Below, in pieces: positions 63,270-64,000 of a stretch of 64,000 nucleotides of DNA. The position numbers were made by a program, and so were the translations under genes. The first letter of the stretch is position 1. The number at the start of each line of letters is the position of its first letter. The notes beneath the pieces are model-generated. The model did not search any database and was not told the origin of the DNA. It worked only from the letters and a program-made list of their open reading frames with translations. Origin of the DNA: Nymphaea colorata (Eukaryota > Streptophyta > Magnoliopsida > Nymphaeales > Nymphaeaceae); the NCBI RefSeq assembly GCF_008831285.2, contig NC_045149.1:21892535-21956534 (forward strand), given 5' to 3'.

Positions 63270-63620
63270 TTGTGTAGAAATATGCACTGTTGCAGCTTCG
63301 AAGTGTTGCTAATTAGCTCCTATGTAGATTTGATGAGCAACTATGAGTCGAGCTTGAGCCGGCTTGACTCATTGTGCAACCCCACATGTAGGAGGTGAAT
63401 TGTGAATTGTTTTGTTAATCAGGAGGCGCTTTGTAGTTTCTCAAAGGATGAGCAGATTTTTGTAAATCATTTGAAACTTGAGCGATGTTCTGTATTTTTT
63501 TCTTTTTCTTTCCTTCTTCAAATGAATAATTGAAGAAAAATTCACGACGGCAGGAGTTGTAAGACTACGTGAACATGACCTTCACATATAGAAATTCTAC
63601 GAATTTCTACCTCTTTTATG
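63270..63620. pseudogene. Orphan lectin 3' UTR plus partial block D, copy 8
   Basis: 'AGAAATATGCACTGTTGCAG' and 'CTTCGAAGTGT' match 34046-34075; 63527-63610 matches block D ('GAAGAAAAATTCACGACGGC', 'GGAGTTGTAAGA', 'CATGACCTTCACATATAGAA'). No lectin coding sequence is near it: another lost copy. Confidence 0.55.
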
Positions 63621-63779
63621 AGTTGATTATTTTATCATTGATATCTCACCACGAGCCATGTCCACGACCATCTGCACCCACATCCTGTCATGCAAGGTTC
63701 TTACTTACAGTGGTGGAGCGACGAAAAACAAGTTGATTGAACATTAACTTCAAAGGAAACTCTAAATTTTTCAAAGCGA

Positions 63780-64000
63780 TGGAGGTGGAGAATAAGAGAA
63801 AAGTTTGTCTTATATAATATTTTGATGACCATGGCAGCCAGAGGTAATACTCTTGTTCTAATTAGACACTGGAGCAAGATGGAAAGTCTAAAGAAAGCAT
63901 AACATGGGGTCTAGCCGTGATGTTTGATGACAACATATCAAAAAAAAATTTGGGTTGAAGATCTTTTTAGTGGGACGTGGATACATGTTTATGACTATAT
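63780..64000. repeat. Block E-like fragment at right edge
   Basis: Similar to 29370-29530 ('GGAGAATAAGAGAAAAGTTT', 'CATGGCAGCCAGAGGTAATA', 'ACACTGGAGCAAGATGG', 'GGGTCTAGCC'). It continues past the window. Confidence 0.5.

Overview
The window is nuclear DNA of a flowering plant, probably a monocot or a related lineage. The evidence is AT-rich intergenic DNA, plant Ty1/copia retrotransposons primed by initiator tRNA-Met, MITE-like elements, and a tandem family of intronless GNA-related (bulb-type, B_lectin) mannose-binding lectin genes. The species cannot be fixed from the sequence. I see no tRNA, rRNA or CRISPR.

The only intact host genes are five small lectin genes, all on the + strand: 9111-9536, 15389-15817, 26014-26427, 32167-32583 and 59596-60006. 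Each encodes a signal peptide followed by one B_lectin domain with three QxDxNxVxY sugar-binding motifs. They fall into two subfamilies. The F-type (9111, 26014) has a QYD first site and a GPSIWATN end. The A-type (15389, 32167, 59596) has a QAD first site and an AG.A.WATN end. Around them lie at least five broken lectin copies (4418, 16471, 19096, 30377, 33236) and orphan lectin 3' UTRs (6535, 33955, 63270). Conserved promoter blocks, 3' flanking blocks and spacer blocks recur with each copy. The whole region has therefore grown by repeated segmental duplication, deletion and probable gene conversion.

Retrotransposons have split this array. Element A (19976-25014) is old and decayed, with TSD GCAAA and an empty site preserved in a paralogous block near 14390. 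Element B (34144-39983) is decayed and carries an antisense, apparently processed HMGB gene fragment in its leader. Element D (43360-52537) is a different copia family with an extra 5' LTR; a 3.35-kb solo LTR (46202-49555, TSD ACTGA) has inserted into its integrase region. Element C (53305-58824) is essentially intact, with a 1387-residue Gag-Pol, one visible difference between its 379-bp LTRs, and TSD GGTTC. A copia LTR plus PBS remains at 41011-41366, and a reversed LTR/PBS sits at the left edge.

Other structure includes a 505-bp, very GC-rich, hAT-like MITE (28723-29227) with 8-bp TSDs, a 3 x 147-bp tandem repeat, a 6 x 69-bp repeat in the solo LTR, and duplicated minus-strand promoter/exon-like blocks (11830-12790 and 16860-17815) of unknown identity. 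I found no convincing new multi-gene system. The points most worth checking are the captured HMGB fragment, the TATA-less but intact lectin gene at 9111, conversion among the lectin copies, and the matching loss of TATA segments from the 5' LTRs of elements A and B.
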